A DNA stretch of 64,000 bases, from assembly GCF_003351765.1 (NCBI RefSeq), contig NZ_CP031229.1:434001-498000 (forward strand), given 5' to 3'. The stretch is from Ornithinimicrobium avium (lineage in GTDB: Bacteria > Actinomycetota > Actinomycetes > Actinomycetales > Dermatophilaceae). The position numbers and the translations under genes were made by a program. Below the pieces are notes generated by a model that saw only the letters and a program-made list of their open reading frames with translations, was not told the DNA's origin and ran no database searches. Positions 43,811-53,785 of this stretch are shown here, one piece after another (the first letter of the stretch is position 1; the number at the start of each line of letters is the position of its first letter).

Positions 43811-43816
43811 TGAGGT

Positions 43817-45922
<2,106 letters not shown>

Positions 45923-45975
45923 GCAGCGGGCCCCGCCCGGTGCCACCCGTCACGCCTGCCGGTGGTGCCTCGCTG

Positions 45976-45984
45976 TGCCACAAT
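45976..45984 (+). promoter_or_regulatory. Possible extended -10 (TGCCACAAT) for the terC transcript
   Basis: TGC followed by CACAAT lies 12 bases before the first P1 base of the riboswitch, giving a start near 45991. It resembles the element before the HGxxPAAW gene. Confidence 0.45.
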
Positions 45985-45995
45985 GACGACGTCCA

Positions 45996-46121
45996 TCGGA
46001 GGGGAGTATCCCCGGCGGCATCCTCGTCAGGACGGTCCGGACCGCGCCAGCGGCCGGACCCGGGGAGCCGGCACCCGGGCAGACCCCCGACGCGGGTCTG
46101 CGGTGCGGGAGAGACCTCCGG
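45996..46121 (+). ncRNA. yybP-ykoY manganese riboswitch upstream of terC
   Basis: The leader carries the two conserved loops of the yybP-ykoY class. The 5' block is CGGAGGGGAGTA (45997-46008). The 3' block is GGGAGAGACCTCCGG (46107-46121). Pairing of CGGAGG (45997-46002) with CCTCCG (46115-46120) forms P1. The family senses Mn2+ and turns on exporters of the TerC and MntP kind. Here the 3' strand of P1 also forms the left arm of a terminator hairpin, so folding of the aptamer should prevent termination. The 80-base middle is a GC-rich helix pair not conserved in sequence. Confidence 0.82.
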
Positions 46122-46148
46122 TCCGTAGAACTGACCGGAAGGGTTTTT
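46115..46148 (+). terminator. Riboswitch-controlled terminator before terC
   Basis: TCCGGTC (46117-46123) pairs with GACCGGA (46133-46139). CC/GG pairs can extend the stem around one bulged A, and a T5 run follows (46144-46148). The left arm is also the 3' strand of riboswitch P1, and the right arm covers the probable ribosome binding site GGAAGGG. Ligand binding should therefore free both transcription and translation of terC. Confidence 0.75.
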
Positions 46149-46150
46149 CC

Positions 46151-47287
46151 ATGACCGTGCCCACGTGGGTGTGGATCCTGACCATGGCGCTCGTGGCCGT
46201 GTTCTTCGCCTTCGACCTCCTCGTCCTCGGTCGCAGGCCGCACGAGCCCTCCCGGCGGGAGGTGTCCCTCGCGCTGACCGGCTACGTCGGCGCGGCGATC
46301 CTCTTCGGGCTCGGGGTGCTCTTCTTCGAGGGTGGGCAGCTGGCAGGGGAGTTCTTCGCCGGCTGGCTGACCGAGTACTCGCTCTCGATCGACAACCTTT
46401 TCATCTTCCTCATCATCATGGCCAAGTTCGGTGTGCCGAGGAAGTACCAGCAGTACGCGCTGATGGTGGGCATCGTCATGGCCCTCGTCATGCGGGCGAT
46501 CTTCATCCTGGTGGGCGCGGCCGCCATCGAGCGCTGGTCGTGGGTGTTCTACATCTTCGGCGTCTTCCTGATCTACACCGCGGTCAAGCTGGCCAAGGAG
46601 AACATCGGCCACGACGACGCCGACGACGACGACTTCCAGGAGAACGCGCTCCTGAAGTTCATCGAGCGGCGCTTCCCCCTGACCCAGTCCTGGGACGGAG
46701 GGACCAAGCTGCGCGTCGTCGAGGCCGGCAAGACGGTCCTCACCCCGATGGCCATCGTCATCGTCGCGCTGGGCACGACCGACCTGCTCTTCGCCCTCGA
46801 CTCGATCCCGGCCATCTTCGGCCTGACCCAGGAACCGTACCTGGTGCTGATGGCCAACGTCTTCGCGCTGATGGGCCTGCGGCAGCTCTACTTCCTGCTG
46901 GGTGACCTGCTCAAGCGGCTGGTCTACCTGGGCATCGGCCTGGCGGTCCTGCTGGCCTTCATCGGCGTGAAGCTGATCATCCACGCGCTGCACGAGAACA
47001 ACCTGTCCTTCATCAACGGCGGCGAGCCGTTCCACGTCTGGGACATCCCGATCTGGTTCTCCCTCGGGGCGATCGTGGTCATCCTGGGCGTCACCGCGGT
47101 CGCCAGCCTCATCAAGAGCGGCAGGGACGCGCGCGCCGCCGTCCGCGCCGGCGGCGACGACGGGGCCCCGGACCTCGGCGAGGTCAGCCTGCTCGGCGAG
47201 GGGCACGAGCACCGCGCCGGGGGCGAGCGTGGCGCGGACCGGGAGGGCCGGGACGGGCGGGACGAGGAGAGCGAGGGCCGGGGCTGA
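46151..47287 (+). CDS. terC: TerC-family membrane protein, probable manganese exporter
   Basis: This 378-residue protein has about nine helices. The family signature residues are in SLSIDNLFIFLIIMAKFGV (acidic intramembrane site) and again in TDLLFALDSIPAIFGLTQEP. TerC proteins export Mn2+ and support metal loading of secreted enzymes. The manganese riboswitch ahead of it supports this role strongly. A charged C-terminal tail (from about residue 340) contains GHEHRAGGERG. The ATG 46151 follows the terminator T5 run; its ribosome binding site lies in that hairpin. Confidence 0.9.
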   Translation: MTVPTWVWILTMALVAVFFAFDLLVLGRRPHEPSRREVSLALTGYVGAAILFGLGVLFFEGGQLAGEFFAGWLTEYSLSIDNLFIFLIIMAKFGVPRKYQQYALMVGIVMALVMRAIFILVGAAAIERWSWVFYIFGVFLIYTAVKLAKENIGHDDADDDDFQENALLKFIERRFPLTQSWDGGTKLRVVEAGKTVLTPMAIVIVALGTTDLLFALDSIPAIFGLTQEPYLVLMANVFALMGLRQLYFLLGDLLKRLVYLGIGLAVLLAFIGVKLIIHALHENNLSFINGGEPFHVWDIPIWFSLGAIVVILGVTAVASLIKSGRDARAAVRAGGDDGAPDLGEVSLLGEGHEHRAGGERGADREGRDGRDEESEGRG

Positions 47288-47341
47288 GGCCTCGCCGGTG
47301 CCGGCGTCTCAGCCGGGCTGGCCCCGGGCACGCCGCTTGGG

Positions 47342-47358
47342 TAGTATGTAATATTGCA
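47342..47358 (+). promoter_or_regulatory. AT-rich promoter and candidate GntR operator of the hydroxyproline operon
   Basis: TAATAT (47349-47354) is a good -10. It lies within the near-palindrome TGTAATATTGCA (47347-47358, one mismatch), preceded by TAGTAT. Such an AT-rich island is unusual here. A repressor bound there would block polymerase, and the operon ends with a GntR regulator, so it is a natural target. Confidence 0.5.
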
Positions 47359-47390
47359 CCGAGCGTCAGATCAACAGAGAGGCTGATCCC

Positions 47391-48281
47391 ATGCCACCGA
47401 CCATGCAGGGCGTCTTCGCGGTGTCCACCACCCCGTTCGGCCCCGACGGCCAGCAGCAGCTCGACGTCCTGGGACGCGGCCTGGAGCGGGCGCTGGCCGC
47501 CGGCGTCCACGGCGTCCTGACCCAGGGCGCGACCGGGGAAGCCCTGTCGCTGGACGTCGAGGAGCGCGACGCCCAGGTGCGGGCCACGGTCGAGACCGTG
47601 GCCGGCCGGGTGCCGGTCGTCGTCGGCTGCATGGCCTACCGCCCCGAGGACATGCTCGCCCAGGTCCGCGACGCGGCCCGGGCCGGTGCCTCCGCGGCGA
47701 TGATCACCCCGCCGTTCTACGGGGGGCTGGCGCCCGAGGCGGCGGTCGAGGCGATGGACATCGTGCTGCGCGGCAGCGAGCTGCCGGTGATGGTCTACAA
47801 CAACCCGCACTCGACCGGGGTCGACCTGCTGCCGGAGCACCTGGCGCGCCTGTCCGGCCGCGACGCCTTCTGGAGCGTCAAGGAGACCTCCGGCGCCGCG
47901 ACCCGGGTCGCCGAGCTGCGGGCGGAGCTGGGCGAGGACGTGGACGTCTTCGTCGGTGCCGACGGCATCGCCCTGGAGGGCTTCCTGCAGGGCGCCAGCG
48001 GCTGGGTGGCGGCCTCGGCCTTCCTCACGCCGGGGCCGTGCGTGCGCCTCTGGGAGCTCGCCCGGTCCGGCGACTGGACGGCGGCCGCCCAGCTGTGGCA
48101 GCGGCTGTCGGTGCCGCTGGGACAGATCGAGGGCAGCCCCGCCTTCATCTCCCTGATCAAGCAGGGCCTCGGCCAGCTCGGCCTCGAGCAGGGGCCGGTG
48201 CGCCCGCCCCTGCCGACCGCGTCCGAGGAGTCCGTGGCGGCCGTCGTGGCCGCCGTCGCCGCGATCGAGCAGGAGGTCTGA
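47391..48281 (+). CDS. Dihydrodipicolinate-synthase-family protein, probable pyrroline-4-hydroxy-2-carboxylate deaminase
   Basis: This 296-residue TIM-barrel aldolase-family enzyme has the Schiff-base Lys in FWSVKETSG and Tyr in the VMVYNNPHSTG segment, both typical of DapA relatives. Inside this cluster the likely substrate is delta1-pyrroline-4-hydroxy-2-carboxylate, deaminated to alpha-ketoglutarate semialdehyde for the next gene product. DapA itself is unlikely because no lysine genes are near. It starts at ATG 47391 after GAGAGG and is the first gene of the operon. Confidence 0.85.
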   Translation: MPPTMQGVFAVSTTPFGPDGQQQLDVLGRGLERALAAGVHGVLTQGATGEALSLDVEERDAQVRATVETVAGRVPVVVGCMAYRPEDMLAQVRDAARAGASAAMITPPFYGGLAPEAAVEAMDIVLRGSELPVMVYNNPHSTGVDLLPEHLARLSGRDAFWSVKETSGAATRVAELRAELGEDVDVFVGADGIALEGFLQGASGWVAASAFLTPGPCVRLWELARSGDWTAAAQLWQRLSVPLGQIEGSPAFISLIKQGLGQLGLEQGPVRPPLPTASEESVAAVVAAVAAIEQEV

Positions 48282-48284
48282 CCG

Positions 48285-49772
48285 ATGTCCGAGCGTGGCA
48301 CCGCCTTCGTCCAGCACGTCCTCGAGGACCAGCTGGGCGTGCACGTCTCCAGCAAGCTGCAGGCCGGCCAGGGCGAGCGGGTCGAGCTGATCAACCCCTC
48401 GACGGGGGCACCCATCGGCTCCCTCGCCGGCGCCTCCCCGGCGCAGGTCGACGAGGCCGTCGCGGCCGCCCGTGCGGCCTTCACCACGGCCGGCTGGGCC
48501 GACGACGACGCCGGGCGGGCACAGACCCTGCGGCGGCTGGCGGACCTGGTCCACGAGCACGCCGAGGAGATCGCCTACCTCGACGCGCTCGAGGCCGGCA
48601 AGGTGCAGCGGCTCAGCGTCGAGGAGGACGTGGCCGACGTCGTGGCCAACCTGCGCTACTTCGCCGACCTGGCCGACCACCACGAGGGGCGTCAGCTGCA
48701 GGGCCCCGACGGCTGGGGCTGGGTGCGCGGCATCCCGATCGGCGTCGTCGGCGTCGTCCTGCCGTGGAACTTCCCGATCGCCATGCTCGGCTGGAAGGTC
48801 GCCCCGGCGCTGGCGGCCGGCAACACCCTTGTCATCAAGCCGGCCGAGGACTCGGTGCTCAGCGCCCTGTACTTCGGCGAGCTCGCCCGTGAGGCGGGGG
48901 TGCCCGACGGTGTCGTCAACGTGCTGGTCGGTGACGGCCCCGGCGTCGGGCAGGCGCTCGGCCTGCACGACGACGTGGACATGCTCACCTTCACCGGCTC
49001 CGGGGAGGTCGGACGTCTCTTCCTGGGCTACTCGGCACGGTCGAACCTCAAGCGGGTCTCCCTCGAGCTCGGGGGGCGCGCGGCCTACATCGTCGACTCC
49101 GAGCACACCAAGGACCCGGCCGGCATCGCCGAGGACATCGTCGGCGCCGCCTTCGGCAACGCAGGGCAGAACTGCACCGCCACCTCCCGCGTCGTCTTCG
49201 TCGGCGACGAGGACGGCTACGAGCAGTTCAGCCAGGCCCTCGCCCGGCAGGCGCTGGCCTTCCCCGTCGGTGACCCGATGGGCCAGGAGGCCGCGATGGG
49301 CCCCGTCATCAACGCCGGGGCCAGGGACCGGATCACCACCTGGGTCGAGGAGGCGGTGGCCGCCGGTGCCACCGTGCTCGCGCGCCAGGACGGCCTTCCC
49401 GAGGGCGAGGGCTACTGGGTCGCGCCCACCCTCCTGCAGGGCGTGCCGGACAGCGTCGCGCTGGGGACCGGGGAGGTCTTCGGACCGGTCGCGCACGTCA
49501 TCCGCGTGGACACCCGCGAGGAGGCCGCCGAGCTGGTCAACGGCGAGCCCTACGGGCTGGCCTCCACCGTGTGGTGCGAGGACATCGGCACCGTGAAGTG
49601 GTGGACCGAGCAGGTCCGCGTCGGCACCCTGGCCCTCAACGGCTACAGCGAGGGCACCGTCGCCACCCCCTTCGGCGGGCTGCGCCAGTCCGGCTTCTGG
49701 GGCCGGGACAACGGACCCGAGGCGCTGGACGGCTACCGGGAGCTGATGACCGTCTGGGTCGCCGCCCCCTGA
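48285..49772 (+). CDS. Aldehyde dehydrogenase, probable alpha-ketoglutarate semialdehyde dehydrogenase
   Basis: This 495-residue NAD(P)-dependent dehydrogenase should oxidise alpha-ketoglutarate semialdehyde to alpha-ketoglutarate. The catalytic Cys is in GNAGQNCTATSR and the general-base Glu in VSLELGGRAAY. VVLPWNFPIAMLGWK, the FTGSGEVGR cofactor turn and the EVFGPV motif complete it. It follows the deaminase gene by three bases. The substrate assignment is by context only. Confidence 0.88.
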   Translation: MSERGTAFVQHVLEDQLGVHVSSKLQAGQGERVELINPSTGAPIGSLAGASPAQVDEAVAAARAAFTTAGWADDDAGRAQTLRRLADLVHEHAEEIAYLDALEAGKVQRLSVEEDVADVVANLRYFADLADHHEGRQLQGPDGWGWVRGIPIGVVGVVLPWNFPIAMLGWKVAPALAAGNTLVIKPAEDSVLSALYFGELAREAGVPDGVVNVLVGDGPGVGQALGLHDDVDMLTFTGSGEVGRLFLGYSARSNLKRVSLELGGRAAYIVDSEHTKDPAGIAEDIVGAAFGNAGQNCTATSRVVFVGDEDGYEQFSQALARQALAFPVGDPMGQEAAMGPVINAGARDRITTWVEEAVAAGATVLARQDGLPEGEGYWVAPTLLQGVPDSVALGTGEVFGPVAHVIRVDTREEAAELVNGEPYGLASTVWCEDIGTVKWWTEQVRVGTLALNGYSEGTVATPFGGLRQSGFWGRDNGPEALDGYRELMTVWVAAP

Positions 49773-49805
49773 GCGGGGTCCGGGTCAGCACGGGAGGAGG
49801 TGAGC

Positions 49806-51017
49806 ATGCGCGTCGTCGTCGTCGGGGCCGGCATCGTCGGGGCGAGCTGCGCGCTCGCCGCGGCCAGGGCCGGCTGCGAGGTGGTCGTGCTCGAGCGCGG
49901 CCAGGTCGGGTCCGGCACGACCAGCCGCGGCGAGGGCAACGTGCTCGTCTCCGACAAGGCGCCCGGGCCCGAGCTCGACCTGGCTCTGGTCAGCCGCTCC
50001 ACGTGGGGCCGGTGGGCCGAGGAACTGGGCCCGGACCCGTTGGAGTTCGAGCCCAAGGGCGGGGTCGTCGTCGCGACCGCGGCCGACGCGCTCGCCCCGC
50101 TCGCGGAGCTGGTCGCGGGGCAGGCCGTGGCCGGCGTGGCCGCGGACGCCGCCGATACCGACGCGCTGCTCGAGCTGGAGCCCCACCTGGCGCCGGACCT
50201 GCCGGGCGGGTTCCACTACCCGCAGGACGCGCAGGTGCAGCCGGTGCTCGCCGCCGCCGCGATCCTGGCCGAGGCGGTCCGCCTGGGCGCCGTGCTGCGC
50301 GCCGGCGCAGAGGTGGTCGGCGTCCGCCGCCGCGTGGACGCCACGCTGCGGGCGGTCCTGTGCGCCGACGGGGCGGAGGTGGAAGCCGATGCCGTCGTCA
50401 ACGCCGCCGGCACCTGGGGCGGCCAGGTCGGAGCCGCGCTCGGCGCGCCCGTGCCGGTCCTGCCCCGCAAGGGGCTCATCCTGGTCACCCAGCCGGTCCC
50501 GGCGCTGGTGCACCACAAGGTCTACTCCGCGGACTACGTGGCCAACGTGGCCGCCTCCACCGAGGGGCTGGAGACCTCGTGCGTGGTGGAGTCGACGCGC
50601 GGCGGCACGGTGCTCATCGGCGCCAGCCGCGAGCGGGTCGGCTTCGACCCCTCCGTGGACCCCGCCACGGTGGCGGTCCTCGCCGCGCAGGCTGTCCGGC
50701 TCTTCCCCGTCCTGGAGCAGGTGCAGCTGATGCGCGTCTACCGCGGCTTCCGTCCCTACTGTCCAGACCACCTGCCGGTCATCGGACCCGACCCCAGGGT
50801 GCACGGGGTCCTGCACGCCTGCGGTCACGAGGGCGCCGGGGTCGGACTGGCACCCGCCACCGGGGAGCTGGTCGCCGCCCACCTGACCGGTGCGGACCCG
50901 ATGACCACGCTCGGGATCGACCCCGCGCCCTTCCTGCCCGACCGGCTGCTGGTCGGCGGCGGGTCCGAGGCCGCCGGCAGCGTCGTCGACGGAGCCGGGA
51001 CGGGAGTCCTGCGATGA
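49806..51017 (+). CDS. FAD-dependent D-amino-acid dehydrogenase-type subunit (D-hydroxyproline dehydrogenase)
   Basis: This 403-residue flavoprotein of the DadA/glycine-oxidase fold has N-terminal GxGxxG in VVVVGAGIVGASCALAAA. The second FAD motif is VNAAGTWGGQVG, and the C-terminal end is GVLHACGHEGAGVGLAPATG. With the next two genes it should form a heterotrimeric cis-4-hydroxy-D-proline dehydrogenase. I choose ATG 49806 because GGGAGGAGG lies five bases upstream; GTG 49800 overlaps that site. Its last codons overlap the ferredoxin-like gene (ATGA). Confidence 0.87.
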   Translation: MRVVVVGAGIVGASCALAAARAGCEVVVLERGQVGSGTTSRGEGNVLVSDKAPGPELDLALVSRSTWGRWAEELGPDPLEFEPKGGVVVATAADALAPLAELVAGQAVAGVAADAADTDALLELEPHLAPDLPGGFHYPQDAQVQPVLAAAAILAEAVRLGAVLRAGAEVVGVRRRVDATLRAVLCADGAEVEADAVVNAAGTWGGQVGAALGAPVPVLPRKGLILVTQPVPALVHHKVYSADYVANVAASTEGLETSCVVESTRGGTVLIGASRERVGFDPSVDPATVAVLAAQAVRLFPVLEQVQLMRVYRGFRPYCPDHLPVIGPDPRVHGVLHACGHEGAGVGLAPATGELVAAHLTGADPMTTLGIDPAPFLPDRLLVGGGSEAAGSVVDGAGTGVLR

Positions 51018-51271
51018 GCCCCAGCTTCCAGCTCGACGGGCGGCCGGTGCCGTTCGTGCCGGGGCAGACGGTCGGCGCCGCGCTCGTGGCGTCGGGCCGC
51101 ACGTCCTGGCGTACGACCCGGCACGAGGGCCGGCCACGGGGCATCTTCTGCGGCATCGGGGTCTGCTTCGACTGCCTGCTCACCGTGGACGGCGTGCCCG
51201 ACCAGCGGGCCTGCCAGGTGCTCGCCCGCGAGCAGCTGGACGTCAGCACGCCGGAAGGTGAGAATCCGTGA
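51014..51271 (+). CDS. Small [2Fe-2S] ferredoxin-like subunit of the dehydrogenase
   Basis: This 85-residue protein has a beta-grasp fold starting FQLDGRPVPFVPGQTVG and the 2Fe-2S ligands in GIFCGIGVCFDCLLTVDG, with the fourth Cys in QRACQV. Such small subunits are found in HcnA/HypOX-like oxidases between two flavoproteins, exactly as here. Overlaps on both sides (ATGA before and GTGA after) suggest stoichiometric translation. Confidence 0.88.
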   Translation: MSPSFQLDGRPVPFVPGQTVGAALVASGRTSWRTTRHEGRPRGIFCGIGVCFDCLLTVDGVPDQRACQVLAREQLDVSTPEGENP

Positions 51272-52740
51272 CCACCGGTACCGTCCGCGCGACGGCCTCC
51301 GGCGCCGCACCCGACGTCGTCGACCTGGTGGTCGTCGGGGCCGGGCCGGCCGGCCTCGCCGCCGCCGCGGTGGCCGTGCTCGGCGGCCTGTCCGTCGCGC
51401 TCGTCGACGCAGGCCAGGAGCTCGGCGGCCAGTTCTGGCGCCACCCGCCGCACGGCTCTGCGGTCGGGGATGGCAAGGACCTCCACCACGACCTCCGCAG
51501 CTACCGGCAGCTGACCGCCACGGTGCGCGACGCCGCCCGCTCGGGACGCTGCCGGTCGCTCCTGGGGCACCACGTGTGGACGGCCGTGCACCCCGCCCCG
51601 GGACAGCACGTCCTCCACCTGGTGGACCGCAGCGCCGGCCCCGGACGGGAGAGCGCCGTGCGGCTCGAGGCGCGGCACGTGGTCCTGGCCACGGGCGCCT
51701 ACGACCGGCCGCTGCCGTTCCCCGGCTGGGACCTGCCCGGCGTCTACACCGCCGGCGGGCTGCAGGCCCTCCTCAAGGGCGCCGGCGTGCGGGCGGGCTC
51801 CCGCGTCGTGGTGGGCGGGACCGGCCCCTTCCTGCTCCCGGTCGCGGCCGGGCTCGCCGCGCGCGGCGCCTCCGTCGTCGTGTGCGAGGCCAACGACCCC
51901 CGGCGCTGGGCCGGAGGGGCCGGCGCGGCGCTGGGTCTTCCGGGCAAGCTCGTCGAGGGCGCCGGCTACGCCGCGACCCTCGCCCGGCACCGGGTCCCCG
52001 TCCAGCTGCGGCAGGCGGTCACCGCCGCCCACGGCACCGACCGCGTCGAGGCCGTCACGATCTCCCGGCTCGACAGGTCGGGCGCCGTCGTCGCCGGCTC
52101 CGGGCGCCGCCTCGAGGCCGACGCCGTCGGTACCGGATGGGGCTTCGTGCCCCAGCTCGACCTCGCCGTGACCCTCGGGGCCGACCTCGTGCCCTCCTGG
52201 GGCGGCGACCAGGTGGTGGGCGTCGACCGGTGGCAGCGCACGTCGGTGCCCGGGCTGTCCGCGGCCGGGGAGGTCTGCGGCGTCGGAGGCGCCCGCCTCG
52301 CCCTGCGGGAGGGTCAGCTGGCGGCCGAAGGCGTCCTGCGCGACCTCGGCCGGCCCGGCGTCACCGGGGACCGCGGCGTGGTCGCGGTCCGCCGCGAGGT
52401 GGCACGGCACCGTCGGTTCGCCGCTGCCATGGCGCACGCCCACCCGGTCCCGGCGGGGTGGACCGGCTGGCTGGAGGACTCCACGACCGTCTGCCGGTGC
52501 GAGGAGGTCTGCGCCGGGCAGGTCCGCCGCGCCGTCGCCGACGGCGCGGTGGGCGTGCGCCAGGTCAAGCAGCTGACCCGCGCCGGCATGGGCTGGTGCC
52601 AGGGGCGCATGTGCGCCCCCGCGGTCGCCGCGCTCGCCGGTCCTGGCGGCCCGGGCACCGAGGTGCCCGAGCGGCTCGTCGCCACCCCCGTCCCCCTCGG
52701 CGTCCTCGCGCGGGGGACGGGGCGGGACCCCATACCCTGA
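51268..52740 (+). CDS. NAD(P)/FAD oxidoreductase subunit with BFD-like iron-sulfur domain
   Basis: This 490-residue subunit has an N-terminal Rossmann FAD motif (VVVGAGPAGLAAAAVA). A second dinucleotide motif (RVVVGGTGPFLLPVA) follows near residues 178-192. The C-terminal domain has the Cys pattern CRCEEVC...MGWCQGRMC, the bacterioferritin-associated-ferredoxin [2Fe-2S] type. This matches the HcnB-like subunit of D-hydroxyproline dehydrogenase complexes, which passes electrons from the amine-oxidising flavin. The gene starts with a GTG overlapping the ferredoxin gene. Confidence 0.87.
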   Translation: MTTGTVRATASGAAPDVVDLVVVGAGPAGLAAAAVAVLGGLSVALVDAGQELGGQFWRHPPHGSAVGDGKDLHHDLRSYRQLTATVRDAARSGRCRSLLGHHVWTAVHPAPGQHVLHLVDRSAGPGRESAVRLEARHVVLATGAYDRPLPFPGWDLPGVYTAGGLQALLKGAGVRAGSRVVVGGTGPFLLPVAAGLAARGASVVVCEANDPRRWAGGAGAALGLPGKLVEGAGYAATLARHRVPVQLRQAVTAAHGTDRVEAVTISRLDRSGAVVAGSGRRLEADAVGTGWGFVPQLDLAVTLGADLVPSWGGDQVVGVDRWQRTSVPGLSAAGEVCGVGGARLALREGQLAAEGVLRDLGRPGVTGDRGVVAVRREVARHRRFAAAMAHAHPVPAGWTGWLEDSTTVCRCEEVCAGQVRRAVADGAVGVRQVKQLTRAGMGWCQGRMCAPAVAALAGPGGPGTEVPERLVATPVPLGVLARGTGRDPIP

Positions 52741-52771
52741 TCCCACCGGCCCCCGAAGAGAAGGTCTGACC

Positions 52772-53773
52772 ATGCGCTCCTCCGTCGTCTACCACGCCGT
52801 CGACTCGCACACCGAGGGCATGCCCACGCGGGTGATCACCGGCGGCGTCGGCGTGCTGCCCGGCGACACCATGTTCGAGCGCCGCCAGCGGTTCCTCGCC
52901 GAGCGCGACGACCTGCGCACGCTGCTCATGTACGAGCCGCGCGGGCACGCCTCGATGAGCGGCGCCATCCTCCAGCCGCCGACCCGGCCGGACGCCGACT
53001 ACGGCGTGCTCTACATCGAGGTCTCCGGCTGCCTGCCGATGTGCGGCCACGGCACGATGGGGGTGGCCACCGTGCTCGTGGAGACCGGCATGGTGGAGGT
53101 GACCGAGCCGGAGACCGTCATCCGGCTGGACACCCCCGCCGGTCTGGTCACCACCAGGGTGCGGGTCGAGGACGGACGGGCGGTGTCGGTCACCCTCGAC
53201 AACGTGCCCTCCTATTCCCACGCGCTGGACCAGGTCGTGCAGGTGCCCGGGTTCGGCCAGGTGCGCTACGACATCGCCTACGGCGGCAACTTCTACGCCT
53301 TCGTCAGGCTGGAGGAGCTGGGCCTGCCCTTCGAACGCGCCGAGAAGCAGCGGCTCCTCGACGCCGGGCTGGCGATCATGGAGGCCGTCAACGAGCAGAA
53401 CCCCGTGGCCCACCCCGAGAACCCGCAGATCGACGTCTGCCACCACGTCTACCTCGAGGCGCCCGGCTCGACCGCGCAGCACTCCCGGCACGCGATGGCG
53501 ATCCACCCCGGCTGGTTCGACAGGTCCCCCTGCGGCACCGGCACCAGCGCGCGGCTGGCCCAGCTGCACGCCAGGGGCGAGCTCGAGGTCGGCGCCGAGC
53601 TCGTCAACGAGTCCTTCATCGGCTCCCGCTTCACCGGCCGGATCACCGGGCCGACCACCGTCGGCGACCGCACCGGCATCCTGCCGCAGGTCACCGGACG
53701 GGCATGGATCACCGGCACCGCGCAGTACATGCTCGACCCCACCGACCCGTTCCCCGCCGGCTTCCTGCTCTGA
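52772..53773 (+). CDS. Proline racemase family enzyme, probable 4-hydroxyproline 2-epimerase
   Basis: This 333-residue enzyme of the proline racemase superfamily should convert trans-4-hydroxy-L-proline to cis-4-hydroxy-D-proline. Both catalytic cysteines are present: Cys91 in LPMCGHGTMGVAT and Cys254 in DRSPCGTGTSARLA. The Cys-Cys pair is that of racemases and epimerases rather than dehydratases. The DSHTEGMPTRVITGG N-terminus is typical. It starts at ATG 52772, 31 bases after the dehydrogenase gene. Confidence 0.88.
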   Translation: MRSSVVYHAVDSHTEGMPTRVITGGVGVLPGDTMFERRQRFLAERDDLRTLLMYEPRGHASMSGAILQPPTRPDADYGVLYIEVSGCLPMCGHGTMGVATVLVETGMVEVTEPETVIRLDTPAGLVTTRVRVEDGRAVSVTLDNVPSYSHALDQVVQVPGFGQVRYDIAYGGNFYAFVRLEELGLPFERAEKQRLLDAGLAIMEAVNEQNPVAHPENPQIDVCHHVYLEAPGSTAQHSRHAMAIHPGWFDRSPCGTGTSARLAQLHARGELEVGAELVNESFIGSRFTGRITGPTTVGDRTGILPQVTGRAWITGTAQYMLDPTDPFPAGFLL

Positions 53774-53785
53774 GGTGAGTGAGCG

